A stretch of DNA of 64,000 nucleotides from Leucobacter sp. cx-42 (GTDB lineage Bacteria > Actinomycetota > Actinomycetes > Actinomycetales > Microbacteriaceae): contig NZ_JACVMU010000004.1 of assembly GCF_014529985.1 (NCBI RefSeq), positions 147,891-211,890 of the forward strand, written 5' to 3'. Both the position numbers and the translations under genes were made by a program. A model generated the notes under the pieces. That model saw nothing but the letters and a program-made list of their open reading frames with translations, was not told where the DNA came from and did no database searches. Below, in pieces: positions 53,001-59,915 of this stretch. Each line of letters starts with the position of its first letter. Positions within the stretch are counted from its first letter, which is position 1.

Positions 53001-54523
53001 GTACCTGGCGTAAATACCACAATGATTCCCTTGACCTCACCGAGGCCACGTGGGTTGCCGCTGCTGGCATTGGTGTCCTGGCCCGGGCCGGGAACCGCGC
53101 CACCCTTGGTGAATGGATGAGCCGCACCGGTTGTACCGTCACCGTACTGGTACTGAATGGTCGCCTTGGTCGAGCCGGCTGGGAAGGTGACTCGAGGAAG
53201 CGCGGTCAGGTCGGTGTAGTCGAAGTACCAAGCTCCATCCATCGGAATCTTGATGGTCAGGTCAAGCAGCTGCTGCTCACCAGTGTTCGCTACCGAGACT
53301 GTTGCGGTTGAAGTTTCTCCCGAACCGTAGACGCTGGTGTTGTTGTCGCCATCGTGGGTCACCCACGTCGCACCAACAGCCACTTCCGGCTGCAGGGCGG
53401 TGACGCTGAGGGTCGCCGCGCGTTCAATCTTTGCAGTACCGCCGGTCGCCGGGTTGAAGTGGTCGACGCTGTTCGTGATGTCGGCAGTCTCAGCGAGTGA
53501 GACGTTCGCTTTGCCCTCTTCAACAATGCGAGCGCCAGTCGTGCGGGTTTCCGAGCGCAGAACGTAGTCTGCAGAGACCGAAACGGTTCGCTCAGCATCC
53601 GAAGAAGTGGCAAGCGAAGGGAAGTCACCAACGACGACCGTGTAACCGACTGCGTCAGCAGGCGCATCCGACTCGAGTACGCCGGCTGCCAGTGTGCGCT
53701 CAGTAGTTGAACCGTCCTGCAGCTTGTACGTCACCTTTGCGCCCGAGGGGTTGCTCGAGAGCTTCAGCTTCTTCAGATCGAATGCTTCCGCGACCGTTAC
53801 TGCTGCCTTGCTACCACTCGTCGCCGAGGGGAACTGAATCGTGAACTTACTCTGCGAGTTCGCTTCAGCACGCGCGGTCGTCACGAGGGTAGCTGCGCTG
53901 CCCGAAATTTCCTTGACAGCGTTGATCTTTTCGCCGCTGGCGGTGTCCTGCCAGATCATCGCTGCCCCGGCATTAATCGAGGCTTTGCTCCAGACGTTGA
54001 GGTCAAGTGAGATGGACTTCTGGGTTACTTCTTCACCCTCGCGCTGTACCTGCACCTCGGCAAGCTGCTTCGAGCCGTTGAGCGATGCGTCAAGGCTCGC
54101 ATCGAACACCACGGGAATGTATACCGCGGGACGCTCAGTGAGGTTCGGCCAGGCAATGATGAGCTCGCCGCCCTTGCCACCTGCACCCGGGGTGAAGGAC
54201 TTTTGGACTGCTCCTACAGGCACAGTGAAGGCATCCTGCAAGAACTTGCCTTCAGCGGGAACTGCGAACTTCATCTCAACGGCACCACAGCCTGCGTTCT
54301 CAATACAGTTCGTACTGATGACGTAGTGGAATTGCTTGCCGGTTTCGACCTGGCTGAGCGACTGGCCACTCGAGGTGTCCAACGCCGTGATTGAGTATCC
54401 AAAGAATTCGTCATCGGCCGCGTACGCGGGGACAATACTGCCCGCCCCGAGGCCAATAGTGAGCAAGACTGTGAGAAGACCCGCTATGCGCGCCCTGAAA
54501 TTCCTCACCTTTGTTTTTCCCAT
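47042..54523 (-). CDS. Giant wall-anchored surface protein with repeated DUF11/DUF5979-like domains
   Basis: A 2,493-residue secreted protein from ATG 54523. A signal peptide (RARIAGLLTVLLTIGLGAGS, then IVPAYAADDE with cleavage after AYA) is followed by many beta-sandwich segments, including DUF11-like repeats with long acidic or Thr/Ser-rich parts. The C-terminal 500 residues hold four or five DUF5979-type units of paired cysteines, such as DLVCTAPDG/GKCAVVDETY, DVTCDFG/ANCAVTETD, and ATSCVLAG/AECTVTETA. It ends with LVITGG, a hydrophobic helix and FRKRR, a sortase signal with V where LPXTG has P. No sortase gene lies in the window. It likely acts as an adhesin or matrix protein outside the cell. 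Confidence 0.88.
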   Translation of the reverse strand: MGKTKVRNFRARIAGLLTVLLTIGLGAGSIVPAYAADDEFFGYSITALDTSSGQSLSQVETGKQFHYVISTNCIENAGCGAVEMKFAVPAEGKFLQDAFTVPVGAVQKSFTPGAGGKGGELIIAWPNLTERPAVYIPVVFDASLDASLNGSKQLAEVQVQREGEEVTQKSISLDLNVWSKASINAGAAMIWQDTASGEKINAVKEISGSAATLVTTARAEANSQSKFTIQFPSATSGSKAAVTVAEAFDLKKLKLSSNPSGAKVTYKLQDGSTTERTLAAGVLESDAPADAVGYTVVVGDFPSLATSSDAERTVSVSADYVLRSETRTTGARIVEEGKANVSLAETADITNSVDHFNPATGGTAKIERAATLSVTALQPEVAVGATWVTHDGDNNTSVYGSGETSTATVSVANTGEQQLLDLTIKIPMDGAWYFDYTDLTALPRVTFPAGSTKATIQYQYGDGTTGAAHPFTKGGAVPGPGQDTNASSGNPRGLGEVKGIIVVFTPGTVSIPGNCAGIDDTSCAGKIELDGKLREVNRSTGKPIEPPAQGDTRIKFGADIAAQATTKVVRNLKTPDNVDVVLVNPKFNVELGKRLGDGADDVVYPLTGQTKSGDLYDRDAGPGNQNYRPHQMKFVVQTEPGLTDPEKVGAQEFVIMDPVKVPTVATLKDTPFNLMEFTQIDAGDMVCTTPDGSGGQKPYNSSTTQTVWLAEYDSPTSRIVTAINEVPLADIDTPDELERVVGLRIVVSPAAGDKRFPVDVKCVSGDDTSVKFRQYALEQKKNTSPTGEVTYEQIPISPDTVGNPNTPGLFSPANTAEVKTGTNTPHATGTDSLYLVDVSLAVMYKHFAQNAKKYGVQEQDTKTSFVLSSVPQGDDVVSVRMTDGSSSKGGLDVFDVTAIHTVHVGPDQEMKITLFAADGSQLAPVGTVESSIELDGQDLDPADIESSQSAKYREFWDEEREPEWSVPLDAAILSQIAKIQVDVKRGTADAVMQKHGAASITADMQLRDTFRSLPGETVVGSMAGVAYYNTGVTESFPKQGATQTKTSEVKFRVYAATDVFGFSEAGWFDAKDSQTPLVAKNFTPSKIVLDVSNRTAVGTDAPPEDQWKTPNHIDIGVDQVSVSVNGDAASGKNPFAVVDFNGISQVWWPVKDGASIVSQMPADRVNAKIVYTYADGGTFPVDAPFGTEFDELNPPKNRWQDVVGITMTWSEAGKYVGLEQEGKDKNRARLAFNTVLRDDVRGDLNASTGVCTNGYTYNFVDAADATIVHSLTGCKPIDNPAPLEPNVAVDNHAVVETAGLGRAELDARSNRLALVGQDESMNVTLKASTPQRLYRDLPKQQVSVTYTGVNTSNTPVSSMWLTTDCRLLAESGDCQSENPNRDLWPRNTPAGYGVVPGLSWDAFNVLSASVSLPEGAVKATVWALDESGEWTEGIEILSGTPAVNGNIPIVLPTSGPGPNKWDEIIAFRVQFDGDEATRKRIAVTTGDTGGKLNMLAELRKTLRSDPNTLSPANEITDDGVTWLLGSDAAGTLHIGDSPTATEKPFADAASNLLVYAGNPVGSTKKFTSLPSTGNESSSKKVEPGEKVDFHIRVTNDSKATSNMYELAVADQFPAELVYIEGVPEYRPQVISVPDRAPGEPQFQAPTFSVQAGNKPGLQQARATWTNGEYLKPGESILLKIPLMVKDGFKPNDIATNDAWIEGNGVKGAGNQGRCFVGAKPEPELLCSSNATVTGVRIDKTRVESYIDATVGGAINDEAATCVVSPAAGSGEVACEDAWLTYPWQVNTTVGTTNTYRLKLVNSGNIPLAEMRFVNGLPFVGDQGVLNPKQRNSDWAPSIIPESIKLIGAEKLHSEEVARDDAAFKADSLRYTGTNKPCTFGADGLAGQATLGCAQGTWVTDPSDVSGPMKAFGAVLEFPAGKPIAGGEYVILEYKVRVPETSQNNKIAYSTASITGRQDARGDWISPNESYPSALRTIDTAMTLTKTLTQNEVANWHLNSDGYTIDLVCTAPDGSAMDPIAVKLPAVTTIDGKVSADVTGLPVDGKCAVVDETYVPTANTAAGQYGKKSENATGFAYSTDPEDPITLKPYEEGDKVEKVPADNAINVENTYVESSLTVGVEIAGNATDVIRPDDKFLVDVTCDFGTVTKTFDTFELKAGDTAKIPGIAVGANCAVTETDARGANPVTGQYEEGTPVELDSKRTVSVATIEPGDHKVEFVNYFNAGGDLVVTKKVELPKSGTAFGDVELATSCVLAGHELNLGDKATQKLDFGAGETEKSFTVAGVPTGAECTVTETAAGGANVPAPDRTVTIRKDETVYVEMTNIFTPATLSLTKELAGAGAKESRVPSTFDVQATCTRDLTIGGKDVTVTDHDAKIALTPGAPINVAKLPAGSQCEITEPYKYQAESTKFESLTKGVENLSKDDTNSAVVVLAEANANGDAVTTAVRVTNSYKKTEGLVITGGAAAPFGAAALLLLAGLGIVLFRKRRTGEAS

Positions 54524-54574
54524 AAAACACACAACCCAACTGTTCGCAGCCCGCACGAAAGCTATGAATACGGA

Positions 54575-54593
54575 CTGAATCTCTTATATTCAG
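54575..54593 (-). promoter_or_regulatory. Dyad over the likely -10 box of the giant surface protein gene
   Basis: CTGAAT-N7-ATTCAG overlaps TATAAG (minus strand, 54588-54583), a good -10 box about 60 bp before ATG 54523. The dyad could be a repressor site. The rest of 54594-54751 shows nothing certain. Confidence 0.4.
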
Positions 54594-54751
54594 AGTTGCA
54601 GCCAAGCTAACACCTGTAGCCAAATATGGAAAGGGTGTATGGAGCTTATGCATAACGATCAGGTGTCGGGGTGCACAATTTGACGGATTATGAGTACAAG
54701 ACCGCAGATCATGGCGGCGTTTCAGGGATACGCCGAACACCAAAATACAGA

Positions 54752-54784
54752 AAGGAGCGCTTCCCCGCAGGGAAAGCGCTCCTT
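54752..54784 (-). terminator. Terminator of TetR/small membrane protein unit
   Basis: AAGGAGCGCTT and AAAGCGCTCCTT arms with CCC/GGG inside form a hairpin with one bulge, followed on the minus strand by TTTCTG. It lies 31 bp after the small membrane protein stop. Confidence 0.8.
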
Positions 54785-54814
54785 CATAATCGGGGGTCAT
54801 CGCCCCAAAAACCG

Positions 54815-55009
54815 TTACCCAGGCGTGGGCATCGAGGCGAGCAACACAATGCCGAGCACGCCGATCAGCAGCGCACCCACGATGATCGCAACAGTCGCGA
54901 TGACACGACCACGGGTACTGGCCTGCTTACCGCCACCGGTAGGGGCGGGACGGTCGTTGCGTGAGAACTCTTCGCGCGGGGCTGATCCGCTGTTGTGTGA
55001 CTTCGCCAT
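54815..55009 (-). CDS. Small membrane protein (single helix, C-terminal)
   Basis: A 64-residue protein with a basic, Ser/Arg-rich N-terminus and one C-terminal helix RVIATVAIIVGALLIGVLG. ATG 55009 is preferred because AAGGA lies 9 nt upstream; the ATG at 55018 abuts the same site with no spacing. It is 5 bp after the TetR stop, so it is in the same unit as the regulator and possibly the exporter. Function unknown. Confidence 0.6.
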   Translation of the reverse strand: MAKSHNSGSAPREEFSRNDRPAPTGGGKQASTRGRVIATVAIIVGALLIGVLGIVLLASMPTPG

Positions 55010-55014
55010 TCGAA

Positions 55015-55638
55015 TCATTCCTTCTCTGAGGCTGATGCTGAAAGTGGTGCAGATGCGGTCGCGCGATGCGCATCCATAAACGGCAGGAGCAGCTCATCAA
55101 GCCCAGCAAGCACGGTCTCGTATCGCTCACCACGCTCGAGCATTTGCGTCGCGCCGTGCACGAGCGTATTGATGAGTTCGGCAACGGGTTCCGGCGGCTC
55201 GACCCCAAGCTCCCGCACCGCGTCAACGAGCGGAGCCTGAATATGCGCGTGCATCTCACGCGCGTGCGCACTCAACTGCGCCGAGGGAGTAAGCGTGCGA
55301 AGCGCACCGCTCACAGCGTGCGCTCCCTCGTCAACGAGTTCGAGATTGGCGATAGCGAAGGCACGTAGGCGATCCGCCGGATGCTCCACAGCCGCCATCG
55401 ACTGCGTCACGCGCTCGGTCCACCGCGGGAAGATATCTTCGACGAGCGCGAAGAACAGCTCCTCGCGCGATTCGAAATACACGTACAGGGCCGGGCGCGA
55501 CAGCCCGGCGCGCGCCGCGATCGCTCCGATGGTGGGCGGCGCCGGCGACTCCTGCAACAGATCGTGTGCAGCATCGAGAATCTTGCGCACCTGCTGCTCG
55601 CGATGCTCAGCAACGGTAGCCGCGTTGATCTTTGGCAT
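55015..55638 (-). CDS. TetR-family transcriptional repressor
   Basis: A 207-residue TetR protein. The helix-turn-helix is TIGAIAARAGLSRPALYVYF (residues 36-55), followed by the usual ESREELFFALVEDIFPRW. The C-terminal ligand domain is of normal length. It lies 77 bp after the ABC exporter ATPase gene on the same strand. The double CTGAC-N5-GTCAG operator upstream of the exporter genes is its likely target, making the operon self-repressing until a ligand is bound. Confidence 0.9.
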   Translation of the reverse strand: MPKINAATVAEHREQQVRKILDAAHDLLQESPAPPTIGAIAARAGLSRPALYVYFESREELFFALVEDIFPRWTERVTQSMAAVEHPADRLRAFAIANLELVDEGAHAVSGALRTLTPSAQLSAHAREMHAHIQAPLVDAVRELGVEPPEPVAELINTLVHGATQMLERGERYETVLAGLDELLLPFMDAHRATASAPLSASASEKE

Positions 55639-55714
55639 CTACCGCTCCAATCCATTCATCAGCCACCACACGGGGCCCGCCCAGACTGCGCCCGAACGAG
55701 CCCCAAAACGGGAC

Positions 55715-56416
55715 CTACAGCGCAGTCAACCTGCCATCGATCATTTCATACACCACATCACAGTGCTCAATCACCTCGTGATCGTGCGTCACCATGATGG
55801 TCGCGACGTGGTCGTGATGCGCGCGCTCCGCGAGGAGTTTCACGACCTCGTGGCTGCGCGCCCGGTCAAGCGCCGCGGTCGGCTCATCCACGAGCATCAC
55901 CGCCGGATCGTTCACAAGCGCACGCGCGATACCCACGCGCTGACGCTCGCCGCCAGACAGCTGGGAAGGACGGTTCTGTGCACGATGCCCCATGCCGACA
56001 GCTTCCAAGCCGGGGCGCGGATCGAAGCGCGACCCACCCGCGACCATCCGACGCGCAAGGCGCAGCTGATCAGCGGAGGTGAGTGCGGGAATCAGATTCC
56101 CTGACTGGAATACGAAGCCGAGGTTCTCCAGACGGAAGCGCGCAAGGCGGCCCTGCGCGCCGCGTCCGGTGCCGAGTTTGGTGAGATCCGCGCCATTGAC
56201 CACAACGGTTCCCGAGGTCGGAACCGCGAGCGCCCCAGCCACCGCGAGGAGCGAGGATTTGCCAGCACCCGAAGGGCCGACGATTGCGGCGAACTGGCCA
56301 GCAGGCACCGACAGGCTCACGTGATCGAGTGCGAGCACCTTCTGCTCGCCATCACCGAGCTCGAGGGTGACGTCGGTGAGGTGGATTCCACCGTTTTCCA
56401 CAACTGCGTTACTCAT
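55715..56416 (-). CDS. ABC exporter ATPase (MacB/LolD-like)
   Basis: A 233-residue ATPase. Walker A GPSGAGKSS is near residue 42, the signature LSGGERQRVGIARAL near 146 and Walker B VMLVDEPTAALD after it. The type fits MacB/LolD-family export of peptides, lipids or drugs together with an FtsX-like permease. Its start overlaps the permease stop by 4 bp (ATGA). Confidence 0.92.
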   Translation of the reverse strand: MSNAVVENGGIHLTDVTLELGDGEQKVLALDHVSLSVPAGQFAAIVGPSGAGKSSLLAVAGALAVPTSGTVVVNGADLTKLGTGRGAQGRLARFRLENLGFVFQSGNLIPALTSADQLRLARRMVAGGSRFDPRPGLEAVGMGHRAQNRPSQLSGGERQRVGIARALVNDPAVMLVDEPTAALDRARSHEVVKLLAERAHHDHVATIMVTHDHEVIEHCDVVYEMIDGRLTAL

Positions 56417-57552
56417 CGGCTTCCTCCCAGCGCCTTGATTGGATCAATCTTTACGACGCGGATCACGGCAACCGCCGCGCCAATGAGACCCATGACGATC
56501 GTGGCTACCGCGGCCGTCGCGATCGGTGCGGCCTCGAGCGCGAAGGGCACCTTGGCCGGCATCATGGCGCCGAGGCCCACGCCCACCAAGACACCAACCG
56601 CGGTGAACCCGAAGAGCAGCAGGGCCGCCTGCGTGAGCGAGTCACGCAGGAGTGCTCCGCCGGGGGCGCCCATCGCGCGCAGCACGGCGAGCTCGCCCTG
56701 GCGCTGGATCGTCCACACCGTGAAGAACGCGCCAACAACGAGCGCAGAAATGACGTACAGGAAGACCTGAATCATGTTGAGCGTCATCATCTCGGCCTCA
56801 TAGCCCGGCGACGAATTGAACGATTCCTTGAGCGCGACAGTTTGCGTGCCAAGGTCGGCGTCTGCGGCCGCGAGGTCGATTGCGTCCTTGTCGTAGTTCA
56901 GCGCCACGACGCTCGCGTACGGGAAGTCGAGGGCGTCAACCTGCGCCTGCGTCGGGATGCCCTCTGCCGCACGCCCGGAAGCGATCAGCCGCCAGGTATC
57001 GAGCGGAAGATAGGCAGTATCAACGTGACCGAAGGTCGCCTGCCCCTTGGTAAACCCAACTACCTCGAGCTCCATGCCGATGCGGTCAAGCGTGACAATG
57101 GAACCGAGCTTGAGCCCGTCATCTTGTGCGGTCTGCGACACAACGATCCCAGGCAGCGCGCCAAGCGTCTCGCCAGAGGACACCTCGGGCACCAGGAGCG
57201 AGCCCGGGTCAACACCAAACATCGACAGGTCGATCTGGGTGTCTTCATCGGTGGTGGCGTTCACCATGCTGAAGCCCACTGGCGCGTAGTCCTTCACACC
57301 GGGGACGTCGGCCCAGCCATCGATCTGTTCCTGATCGACACTGGAGCGCGAGAACGCGTTGTCGGTCTTCGTTCCTTCCTGGAACGCGAAACCGGTGACG
57401 GGCATAGCTCGGAGTCCGGACACACCGTCATTGACGAGTCCTGCCGAGAAGCCAGAGAGCATGACCATGAGCACGGCGATCAGCGAGATCACCAATCCCA
57501 TCAGGCCGAAGCGCCCTCTGGCGAATTGCAATTCGCGGAGTGCGAGAAACAT
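56413..57552 (-). CDS. FtsX-like ABC exporter permease
   Basis: A 379-residue permease with four helices: one at the N-terminus, a large extracellular domain between residues 40 and 250, and three near the C-terminus, as in MacB/FtsX-like exporters. ATG 57552 follows GGAACTT; a frame 12 codons longer starts without a site. It works with the MacB-like ATPase, whose gene overlaps it. It is the first gene after the TetR operator. Confidence 0.9.
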   Translation of the reverse strand: MFLALRELQFARGRFGLMGLVISLIAVLMVMLSGFSAGLVNDGVSGLRAMPVTGFAFQEGTKTDNAFSRSSVDQEQIDGWADVPGVKDYAPVGFSMVNATTDEDTQIDLSMFGVDPGSLLVPEVSSGETLGALPGIVVSQTAQDDGLKLGSIVTLDRIGMELEVVGFTKGQATFGHVDTAYLPLDTWRLIASGRAAEGIPTQAQVDALDFPYASVVALNYDKDAIDLAAADADLGTQTVALKESFNSSPGYEAEMMTLNMIQVFLYVISALVVGAFFTVWTIQRQGELAVLRAMGAPGGALLRDSLTQAALLLFGFTAVGVLVGVGLGAMMPAKVPFALEAAPIATAAVATIVMGLIGAAVAVIRVVKIDPIKALGGSR

Positions 57553-57580
57553 AAGTTCCTTCTCAAATCTGAAAAGCACC

Positions 57581-57629
57581 GTCAGCATCTTGCTGACACT
57601 GCGTCAGTAAGATGCTGACAAGGTGTCAG
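57581..57629. promoter_or_regulatory. Double TetR-type operator (CTGAC-N5-GTCAG twice, 22 bp apart)
   Basis: CTGAC-N5-GTCAG occurs at 57593-57607 and again at 57615-57629, each 15 bp, with centres 22 bp apart, about two helix turns. A further GTCAG half-site is at 57581-57585. Together the outer bases 57581-57619 make a 17-nt inverted repeat around 5 nt with one mismatch. It lies 29-77 bp before the exporter permease start and 45 bp after the arsC stop region. Confidence 0.7.
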
Positions 57630-57673
57630 AATACACTTATGCGTTGGCGTTTCCTGAGAGAAGGTTGACCGCG

Positions 57674-58087
57674 CTACGCCTCCGAAAGCAGCTGAGAGAC
57701 GAGCGTCTCGATCCGCCCCCGAATCTCATCGCGAATGAGGCGCACGGATTCAACGCCCTGCCCAGCCGGGTCATCGAGCTGCCAGTCCTCGTACCGCTTG
57801 CCCGGGAAGATCGGGCATGCGTCACCGCAGCCCATCGTGATGACAACGTCAGACTCACGAACGTCTTCCGTGGTCAGCACCTGCGGAACCGCCGCCGCAA
57901 TATCGATACCCACCTCAGCCATCACGGCCACGGCTGCGGGATTCAGCGCGTCAGCGGGGGCAGAACCCGCCGAACGCACGACAACACGGTCGCCCGCGAT
58001 GCTGCGCAACCAACCGGCCGCCATCTGCGAGCGACCGGCATTGTGCACACACACAAACATCACTGTGGGCGGTACGAATTGCGACAT
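57674..58087 (-). CDS. arsC: Arsenate reductase, low-molecular-weight phosphatase type
   Basis: A 137-residue protein of the LMW phosphatase-like arsenate reductase family: catalytic loop C13-V-H-N-A-G-R-S20, and the cysteine pair C87/C91 in MGCGDACP, with the DDPAG acid loop. It reduces arsenate to arsenite by thiol chemistry, with thioredoxin or mycothiol as donor. It is the last gene of the ars operon, 3 bp after arsR. Confidence 0.9.
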   Translation of the reverse strand: MSQFVPPTVMFVCVHNAGRSQMAAGWLRSIAGDRVVVRSAGSAPADALNPAAVAVMAEVGIDIAAAVPQVLTTEDVRESDVVITMGCGDACPIFPGKRYEDWQLDDPAGQGVESVRLIRDEIRGRIETLVSQLLSEA

Positions 58088-58090
58088 GTG

Positions 58091-58480
58091 TCATTCCTTC
58101 ATTTCAGATGTGGCGCGTGGATCATCCCACGCGTTCGCCAAGGAGTCGGCGAGGTCGAGCAGCGCCGCCACCACGTCCGCACGCGACGGGGCAACGCGGT
58201 AGTAGACCCAGGTCCCGCGTCGCTCGGAGATCACGAGACCTGCCTCCTTAAGTAGCCGCAAGTGGTGGGACACCGTGGGCTGCGAAGCGTCAGTGAGGCA
58301 CTGGAGGTCGCAGACACAAGACTCCCCTCGGGAATCGGTGGCAATCGCCGAAAGCATTCGCAGCCTGAGCGGATCACCGACCGCTTTCAATACCGCGGCG
58401 GCCTGCGCCGCGTCCTGCACCCCCATGCGGGAAGCGAACCCCGGCTCAGGCGTGCAGGATTCACCGCTCGCGGCGCTCAT
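58091..58480 (-). CDS. arsR: ArsR-type arsenite-responsive repressor
   Basis: A 129-residue ArsR protein. The winged helix includes VLKAVGDPLRLRMLSAI and DASQPTVSHHLRLLKEAGLV; the cysteines C55, C57 and C61 in ESCVCDLQCL give the arsenite site. ATG 58480 overlaps the acr3 stop by 4 bp (ATGA); a longer frame upstream is not family sequence. It represses the operon until arsenite binds. Confidence 0.92.
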   Translation of the reverse strand: MSAASGESCTPEPGFASRMGVQDAAQAAAVLKAVGDPLRLRMLSAIATDSRGESCVCDLQCLTDASQPTVSHHLRLLKEAGLVISERRGTWVYYRVAPSRADVVAALLDLADSLANAWDDPRATSEMKE

Positions 58481-59622
58481 CTGGTCACCTCGGAATCGCT
58501 GGGAGACACGTTGTTTCCTGCCATGGCAGCCCCGGAATCGAGCACTGGTACCCCGGCCGCCTCCCCGGTTGACTCGCCGAACCAAGCTCTCGCCACCCAC
58601 AGCGAGACGTACACCAGCCCAACCAGCACCGGCACTTCAATGAGCGGGCCAACTACCCCGGCGAGCGCCTGCCCGGAGGCGACTCCGAACGTCCCAATTG
58701 CCACGGCAATCGCCAGTTCAAAGTTGTTGCCGGCCGCGGTGAAGGCAAGCGTCGCTGATCGCGCATACCCGAGCCCGAGCATCCGGCCCACCCCAATACC
58801 GATACCCCACATCAGCAGGAAGTACAGGAACAGTGGGATCGCGATCCGCACCACATCGAGTGGGCGTGAGGTCACTGCCTCCCCCTGCAGCGCAAACAGC
58901 AGCACGATGGTAAACAGCAGGCCGTACAGCGCCCCGGGCCCAATGCGCGGCAGGAACCGCGACTCATACCATTCGCGACCCTTGCTCGCCTCACCAATCT
59001 TGCGCGACAAGAATCCCGCAACCACAGGGACGCCAAGGAACACCAGCACGTTCACACCGATCTGCCCCATCGAGACATCCAGCCCTTGCGAATCAAGCCC
59101 AAGCCACCCCGGCAGCACCGCCAGGTAGAACCACCCCAGCACGGAGAACATGAGAATCTGGAACACCGAGTTCAACGCAATGAGCACCGCGGTCGCCTCA
59201 CGATCAGCGCAGGCAAGATCGCTCCACACCACGACCATCGCGATGCAGCGTGCGAGGCCCACGATAATGAGGCCGGTGCGATACTCCGGCAGATCCGGCA
59301 AGAACAGCCACGCGAGGGCAAACATGAGCGCGGGACCCACAAGCCAGTTCAACAGCAGCGACGAGACCAGAAGCTTGCGATCACCCGTGACTGCGGCCAC
59401 CCGGTCATACCGAACCTTCGCGAGCACCGGATACATCATGACGAGCAAGCCGATGGCAATGGGCAGCGAGACACCCCCAACCTCGAGCGCGGCAAGCACA
59501 CCCGACAGGCCAGGCACGAAGCGGCCGAGCAGCAGACCGACGACCATCGCGAGCGCGATCCAGATCGGGAGCCCCCGATCGAGCGTGGTCATGCGGGGCG
59601 CGGATCGGTCACGTGCAGTCAT
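58477..59622 (-). CDS. acr3: Arsenite efflux permease Acr3
   Basis: A 381-residue transporter of the Acr3 (BASS-related) family with ten helices. Typical segments are VGGVSLPIAIGLLVMMYPVLAKVRY, GLARCIAMVVVWSDLACADREATAVLIALNS (read in parts, with the essential helix-4 cysteine) and FTAAGNNFELAIAVAIG. It pumps arsenite out. ATG 59622 is in an AT-rich stretch after GAGAT; ATG 59592 is an alternative. It is the first gene of acr3-arsR-arsC. Confidence 0.94.
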   Translation of the reverse strand: MTARDRSAPRMTTLDRGLPIWIALAMVVGLLLGRFVPGLSGVLAALEVGGVSLPIAIGLLVMMYPVLAKVRYDRVAAVTGDRKLLVSSLLLNWLVGPALMFALAWLFLPDLPEYRTGLIIVGLARCIAMVVVWSDLACADREATAVLIALNSVFQILMFSVLGWFYLAVLPGWLGLDSQGLDVSMGQIGVNVLVFLGVPVVAGFLSRKIGEASKGREWYESRFLPRIGPGALYGLLFTIVLLFALQGEAVTSRPLDVVRIAIPLFLYFLLMWGIGIGVGRMLGLGYARSATLAFTAAGNNFELAIAVAIGTFGVASGQALAGVVGPLIEVPVLVGLVYVSLWVARAWFGESTGEAAGVPVLDSGAAMAGNNVSPSDSEVTR

Positions 59623-59722
59623 ATCTCTATTTTGATGTTTATCTATATAGGCCGCAAATTGGCGGATCACAGCGACTGCCACCGCCACGCACCCGCCCAA
59701 CACACAACGTGCACAGAAATGA

Positions 59723-59752
59723 CGAAAGCCCCTGATTTCTCAGGGGCTTTCG
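59723..59752 (-). terminator. Terminator after tRNA-Ser
   Basis: Perfect 13-nt arms CGAAAGCCCCTGA and TCAGGGGCTTTCG around TTTC, 13 bp beyond the tRNA 3' end on the minus strand, followed by TCATTTCTG. Confidence 0.8.
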
Positions 59753-59764
59753 GCTGTCCAGCTA

Positions 59765-59856
59765 TGGCGGAGACGGGGGGATTTGAACCCCCGGTTCCCT
59801 TTAACAAGAACCCTTCATTAGCAGTGAAGTCCGTTCGGCCGCTCCGGCACGTCTCC
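59765..59856 (-). tRNA. serT: tRNA-Ser(GCU) with encoded CCA
   Basis: On the minus strand the sequence folds as a class II tRNA: acceptor GGAGACG/CGTCTCC, D-arm with GCGGCCGAACGG, anticodon loop CTGCTAA with anticodon GCU, a long variable arm (GGGTTCTTGTTAAAGGGAACC) and T-arm GGTTCAAATC. The 3' end is GCCA, so CCA is encoded. It decodes AGC/AGU serine codons. Gene symbol is provisional. Confidence 0.95.
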
Positions 59857-59915
59857 ATGCGTGGACAGCTCTCTAATCCTAATGGGTGAATCCCTGGATA
59901 GAGAAATCGGACGCG

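Noticed and set aside
59623..59660. ArsR operator dyad before acr3
   Set aside because: The stretch is AT-rich with repeated ATAGA-like parts, but no convincing dyad symmetry was found.
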